A stretch of 8,562 nucleotides of DNA. Source: Gammaproteobacteria bacterium (lineage in GTDB: Bacteria; Pseudomonadota; Gammaproteobacteria; Tenderiales; Tenderiaceae). The stretch covers positions 1-8,562 of the forward strand of contig JAJRWO010000016.1 in assembly GCA_024276775.1 (NCBI GenBank), written 5' to 3'. This document shows, one piece after another, positions 5,397 to 8,562 of this stretch. Positions within the stretch are counted from its first letter, which is position 1. Each line of letters begins with the position of its first letter. The notes below the pieces were generated by a model, which made no database searches, was not told where the DNA came from, and saw nothing but the letters and a program-made list of their open reading frames with translations. The position numbers and the translations under genes are program-made.

Positions 5397-6155
5397 ATGG
5401 ATCAACCAATGCTAATTGCTCATCGCGGCTACGCCAAAAAATTTCCCGAAAATACACTGATAGCCATTAAGGCTGCGCTAAAAGCCGGTGCCAAATGTAT
5501 CGAATTCGATGTTCAATTCACCAAAGATGCCATTCCCGTTGTCCTGCATGATGCCAACCTTAAACGCACCACTGGCACCAACAAGCGCATTACCAACATA
5601 GAGTTTGCCAAGCTCAGTGACATTCTTGTCAACGAAGCCAAAATTTACCCAAAAAAATTCGCCAATGTTGGTATTCCTACACTGGCCTCTGTCATTGAAC
5701 TCTTTCAGTCATACTCAAAAACGCATGCCTTTGTCGAAATCAAGCAGGAGGCCATTGATGCCTTTGGCATTGAGACGGTCATCAAAACACTGGCCAAAGT
5801 ATGTGAACCAATTATCGATCGCTGCACACTGATTGGCTACGACAGCCTGGCACTGCGCTGCTCTCGTGCCATGGGTTTTCAAGCCATCGGTTGGATTTTG
5901 AAAAAATACGATAAAGAATCCATGATCACGGCCACCGAACTGGCCCCTGATGTACTTTTTTGTAATCACACCAAAATCCCGAAAAATGCCACCAGCCTAT
6001 GGAAAGGCCCATGGAAATGGGCCTTTTATGAAGTCACCGATGCCCGCCATGCCATCGAGCTTTCTGACATGGGAGCCGCCTACGTTGAAACCATGGCCAT
6101 CGTTGAAATGCTGAAAAGCAAACGTCTACAGAAATACGCCTGCGTTGAAGCCTGA
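5397..6155 (+). CDS. Glycerophosphodiester phosphodiesterase
   Basis: A 252-residue GDPD TIM-barrel enzyme that hydrolyses glycerophosphodiesters from phospholipid turnover to sn-glycerol-3-phosphate and an alcohol, using a divalent metal. Motifs: LIAHRGY (H9, R10), FPENTL (E18, N19), CIEFDVQ (E36, D38), VVLHD (H51) and FVEIK near residue 115, which together give the catalytic histidines and metal-binding acids. There is no signal peptide, so it is cytoplasmic, like UgpQ. The start at 5397 is chosen because the conserved region begins five residues later. AAGGA is too far away (17 bases) to be a convincing ribosome site, ATG at 5409 is an alternative, and an upstream TTG (5358) is unlikely. 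Its 3' end overlaps the next gene by 11 bases. Its product is the substrate of that gene's enzyme. Confidence 0.9.
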   Translation: MDQPMLIAHRGYAKKFPENTLIAIKAALKAGAKCIEFDVQFTKDAIPVVLHDANLKRTTGTNKRITNIEFAKLSDILVNEAKIYPKKFANVGIPTLASVIELFQSYSKTHAFVEIKQEAIDAFGIETVIKTLAKVCEPIIDRCTLIGYDSLALRCSRAMGFQAIGWILKKYDKESMITATELAPDVLFCNHTKIPKNATSLWKGPWKWAFYEVTDARHAIELSDMGAAYVETMAIVEMLKSKRLQKYACVEA

Positions 6156-7329
6156 CGAATACGATATTATTATCGTCGGCGGCGGCATTCACGGTGTCGG
6201 CGTTGCCCAGGCCGCCGCCGCACAGGGTTATTCCGTTCTGCTATTAGAACAATCCGCTCTCGCTGCCGGCACCTCTAGTCGTTCCAGTAAGCTGATTCAT
6301 GGCGGCCTGCGCTATCTTGAAAGCGCACAATTCAATCTGGTGCGTGAGTGTTTGCAAGAACGCAGCTTGCTACTTAAAAATGCCCCTGATCTAGTTGAAT
6401 TGAAACCGTTTTACATTCCCATCTATTCAGAAACCCGTCGCCCGGCCTGGCAAATTCGTGCCGGACTATCGCTTTACAGTACCCTTGGCGGCCTGAGTGG
6501 CGACACCCGTTTCAAAGTTGTACCCAAACGCCACTGGAACCAGCTCGATGGCCTTGACCAGCAAGACCTTAAAAAAGTATTTCGTTATTACGATGCTCAA
6601 ACCGATGACGAACGACTAACCGAAGCGGTGATGCGTTCGGCCCAATCCCTGGGTGCTGAACTGGAAATGCCAGCACAACTGATCGAAGCCCAGCGCGACA
6701 ATCACAGCTACCTTGTTCGTTATCAAAAAAATGAACAGCAAATCGAATGCCGTGCCAACCTGTTAGTTAATGCTGCTGGCCCGTGGGTGAATGATGTGCT
6801 CAACAAAGTCACACACAAAGTCAGTCAGCTTGCCGTCGACTTAATCCAAGGCACACACATCATCCTTGAAGGCTGCCTTAATCAAGGCATTTATTACATG
6901 GAAGCCCCCGAAGATAAACGCGCCGTATTTGTCATGCCCTGGAAGGGCAATATCATGGTTGGCACCACTGAAAGTTTTTATCACGGTAATCCGGCCAAGG
7001 TACACCCCCTGGCTAAAGAAAAAAGCTATCTACTGCAAACCTTGGGCTACTATTTCCCCAAATATCGCTACCATAGGCTTCAGGATATCATCGACTCATT
7101 TGCTGGACTGCGGGTATTGCCACGCACGGAAGGAACCGCATTCTCCCGTCCGCGTGACACCATTTTTCACACCGATCAGGCCGATGACCCACGTCTAGTG
7201 ACCATCTACGGCGGCAAACTCACCGCTTATCGCGCCACGGCTGAAAAACTGATCAATGAATTCAAACATGTGCTGCCGGACAGGCCGGCTATTGCCGATA
7301 CCAAAAATCTCGCCCTCACGTCGCAATAG
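6145..7329 (+). CDS. GlpD-like FAD-dependent glycerol-3-phosphate dehydrogenase, short form
   Basis: A 394-residue DAO-family flavoprotein. The Rossmann motif DIIIVGGGIHGVGVAQ (7-22) ends its second strand at E35 and is followed by the GlpD signature GTSSRSSKLIHGGLRYLE (42-59). AGPWVNDV, VMPWKGNIMVGTTE, a region resembling the GlpD RVLPRTEG segment, and YGGKLTAYR near residue 355 complete the fold. It would oxidise sn-glycerol-3-phosphate to DHAP and pass electrons to quinone at the membrane. Usual GlpD is about 500 residues and has a C-terminal helical domain (DAO_C). Here the protein stops about 40 residues after the GGK motif, so that domain is mostly missing. TTG (6145) is the only usable start: an in-frame TGA lies at 6112 and the FAD motif starts seven residues in. 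The 11-base overlap with the GDPD gene suggests coupling. A related 2-hydroxy acid oxidase cannot be excluded, but the signature favours GlpD. Confidence 0.85.
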   Translation: MKPDEYDIIIVGGGIHGVGVAQAAAAQGYSVLLLEQSALAAGTSSRSSKLIHGGLRYLESAQFNLVRECLQERSLLLKNAPDLVELKPFYIPIYSETRRPAWQIRAGLSLYSTLGGLSGDTRFKVVPKRHWNQLDGLDQQDLKKVFRYYDAQTDDERLTEAVMRSAQSLGAELEMPAQLIEAQRDNHSYLVRYQKNEQQIECRANLLVNAAGPWVNDVLNKVTHKVSQLAVDLIQGTHIILEGCLNQGIYYMEAPEDKRAVFVMPWKGNIMVGTTESFYHGNPAKVHPLAKEKSYLLQTLGYYFPKYRYHRLQDIIDSFAGLRVLPRTEGTAFSRPRDTIFHTDQADDPRLVTIYGGKLTAYRATAEKLINEFKHVLPDRPAIADTKNLALTSQ

Positions 7330-7381
7330 CCAGACAAAGCCAGTAAAATGATCTACTTTATGATTCAAACAGGATGTCGTA

Positions 7382-7828
7382 ATGAAAAGCCTTTGGGACA
7401 ACAACGAAGCCAAGCAATACCAAGGTGATCTGGGTCTGCGAGTCTATACATCGCGTCTGCTGGGTCGCGACACCTCGCTGGTATTGCACGGCGGTGGCAA
7501 CACCTCGGTCAAAGTGACCGAAAAAAACATTGTCGGTGAAACGCAACCGCTATTGTGTGTTAAAGGCAGTGGCTGGGATCTGGAAACCATCGACACACCC
7601 GGATTCCCGGCGGTAAAACTCGACCACCTGATCAAACTGGCTAAACTGGAATCCCTCAGCGATCCAGAAATGGTTAACGAATTGCGCACCCACATGACCG
7701 ATGCATCAGCACCAACACCATCCGTCGAAGCTATCCTCCATGCTACCCTGCCCTATAAGTTTGTTGACCACACCCATGCCGATGCGGTGGTCACCATTAC
7801 CAACACGCCAAAGGGTCTGGAAAGATGA
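7382..7828 (+). CDS. Class II aldolase (aldolase/SDR fusion type), N-terminal piece ended by a frame change
   Basis: 148 residues of the class II aldolase/adducin domain found in bifunctional aldolase/short-chain dehydrogenase proteins of the rhamnulose-1-phosphate aldolase type. Motifs: LRVYTSRLLGRD, LVLHGGGNTSVK (36-44), CVKGSGWDLE, PSVEAILHA (E116) and the metal-binding HTHAD (130-134). The start is clear: AGGA seven bases before ATG. The frame ends at TGA (7826-7828) after NTPKGLER, in the middle of the domain, while homologous sequence continues in the -1 frame from 7825. Alone it lacks the third metal His and cannot be a complete aldolase. Either one base was lost here (mutation or read error) or two chains are made through the ATGA overlap. 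Sugar-phosphate specificity is not readable. Confidence 0.78.
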   Translation: MKSLWDNNEAKQYQGDLGLRVYTSRLLGRDTSLVLHGGGNTSVKVTEKNIVGETQPLLCVKGSGWDLETIDTPGFPAVKLDHLIKLAKLESLSDPEMVNELRTHMTDASAPTPSVEAILHATLPYKFVDHTHADAVVTITNTPKGLER

Positions 7829-8562
7829 AACAGATTTACGGTAACAGCGTTGTTTACATCCCCTACATCATGCCCGGCTTTGACCTGGCCCGCCTTTGCG
7901 CCATTGAATTTGAAAAACAACGCCATGACAATACCATCGGTATGGTGCTGATGAACCACGGCATTTTCTCATTTGCCGATGATGCCAAAGAGTCTTATGA
8001 GCGCATGATCAAGCTGGTGAGTATGGCTGAAGACTACATCAAACAACAAAGTGCCTGGGCGCTGAATTACGACACCCCAGCCCAAGATGATTGTAATGCC
8101 ATTGCTCTGGCTGAACTGCGCCTGAATATTTCAAAGGCTGGCGGTTTTGCTGTGGTGTTGCGCAGTCAACGTGATAGTAAGGCCATGAGTTTTTGCAACC
8201 GTAGTGATCTGGGCAAAATTTCACAGCATGGCCCAGCCACACCCGATCATGTTATTCGCACCAAACGTCTACCATTGATAGGCCGTGATATCGACGCCTA
8301 TGTTGAGGCATACAAAACCTACTTCAACATAAATTCAGCCAATGCACATCAACCAAAGACCATGCTTGATGCTGCACCGCGGGTCATTCTTGATAAAGAG
8401 CTGGGCATGGTCAGCGCGGGTAAGAGCGTCAAAGAAGCCAATATCATTGCCGACATCTATGACCACACCATGGACATTATCGTCCGTGCTGAACTGATGG
8501 GCGGCTGGCATGCCCTGTCGGCACAGGATGTATTCGACATGGAATATTGGGACCTGGAACAG
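7825..8562 (+). CDS. Continuation of the class II aldolase/SDR protein (runs off the window)
   Basis: Open in frame +1 from ATG 7825 to the window end, 246 codons without a stop. It continues the same family: MKQIYGNSVVYIPYIMPGFD, then MVLMNHGIFSF with the third metal-binding His (H45 of this piece), then the linker region ending GGWHALSAQDVFDMEYWDLE, which leads into the dehydrogenase half in full-length proteins (about 650-700 residues). AAGGG nine bases before the ATG could serve as a ribosome site, and the ATG overlaps the preceding TGA as ATGA. If the frame change is an error, this and the previous entry are one gene. The NAD-binding half lies beyond the window. Confidence 0.78.
   Translation, partial: MKQIYGNSVVYIPYIMPGFDLARLCAIEFEKQRHDNTIGMVLMNHGIFSFADDAKESYERMIKLVSMAEDYIKQQSAWALNYDTPAQDDCNAIALAELRLNISKAGGFAVVLRSQRDSKAMSFCNRSDLGKISQHGPATPDHVIRTKRLPLIGRDIDAYVEAYKTYFNINSANAHQPKTMLDAAPRVILDKELGMVSAGKSVKEANIIADIYDHTMDIIVRAELMGGWHALSAQDVFDMEYWDLEQ

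Noticed and set aside
7816..7830. Programmed -1 ribosomal frameshift in the aldolase gene
   Set aside because: No X XXY YYZ slippery heptamer precedes the stop (the sequence is CTGGAAAGATGA). A lost base or ATGA restart is more likely.

Overview
The window looks like a chromosomal stretch of a Proteobacterium, most likely a gammaproteobacterium. The reasons are a PEP-CTERM (exosortase-sorted) exported protein, PutA remnants of the long proteobacterial type, GlpK/GlpD-like genes, a tRNA-Ser(GGA) with encoded CCA, and moderate base composition. The genus cannot be fixed from the sequence alone.

Left part (1-2230), accessory and read on the minus strand. The 3' end of an IS30-family transposase and a tandemly duplicated IS end (1-232) border a compact three-gene unit. 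In transcription order it holds a secreted PEP-CTERM protein (2173-1487), a 54-residue peptide gene not expected from a routine ORF cut-off (1485-1321), and an HPr-kinase-like protein (1278-304). The small gene has the hallmarks of a lasso-peptide precursor: a leader with Y17, P20, F22, G26 and T32, and a 21-residue core starting at Gly34 with Asp at core position 8 and Glu at 9. The core start GFAGSVPD resembles microcin J25 (GGAGHVPE). It lies one base after the PEP-CTERM stop, with its ribosome site inside that gene. The lasso maturation genes (RRE/PqqD-like, transglutaminase-like protease, asparagine-synthetase-like cyclase) are not in the window. If present locally they should lie beyond the IS, left of position 1. 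The link between an exosortase substrate, a lasso-like peptide and an HprK-like kinase is the most novel signal here.

Middle (2370-3560). A tRNA-Ser(GGA) on the minus strand has its 3' end facing the accessory unit, a common island boundary. To its right is a gutted putA: an N-terminal piece, a short C-terminal piece of the aldehyde-dehydrogenase domain and the extreme C-terminus, with the body lost. A VOC-superfamily gene converges on it with a 4-base overlap.

Right part (3625-8562), plus strand: a tightly packed metabolic cluster around glycerol-3-phosphate and dihydroxyacetone phosphate (DHAP). It runs from an unknown 66-residue ORF, coupled through ATGA, to a glycerol-kinase-like FGGY kinase. 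Next come a glycerophosphodiester phosphodiesterase, a short GlpD-like FAD oxidoreductase that starts at TTG and overlaps the previous gene by 11 bases, and a class II aldolase of the aldolase/short-chain-dehydrogenase fusion type. The aldolase is split at 7825-7828 by a frame change with an ATGA stop/start and runs off the window. Together the genes would release glycerol-3-phosphate, oxidise it to DHAP and handle a DHAP-linked aldol reaction. The kinase substrate and the aldehyde partner are unknown.

There is no gene-free stretch above 300 bases. The gaps (233-303, 2174-2425, 2517-2691, 3559-3624, 5259-5396) hold only the promoter, terminator and stem-loop candidates listed.
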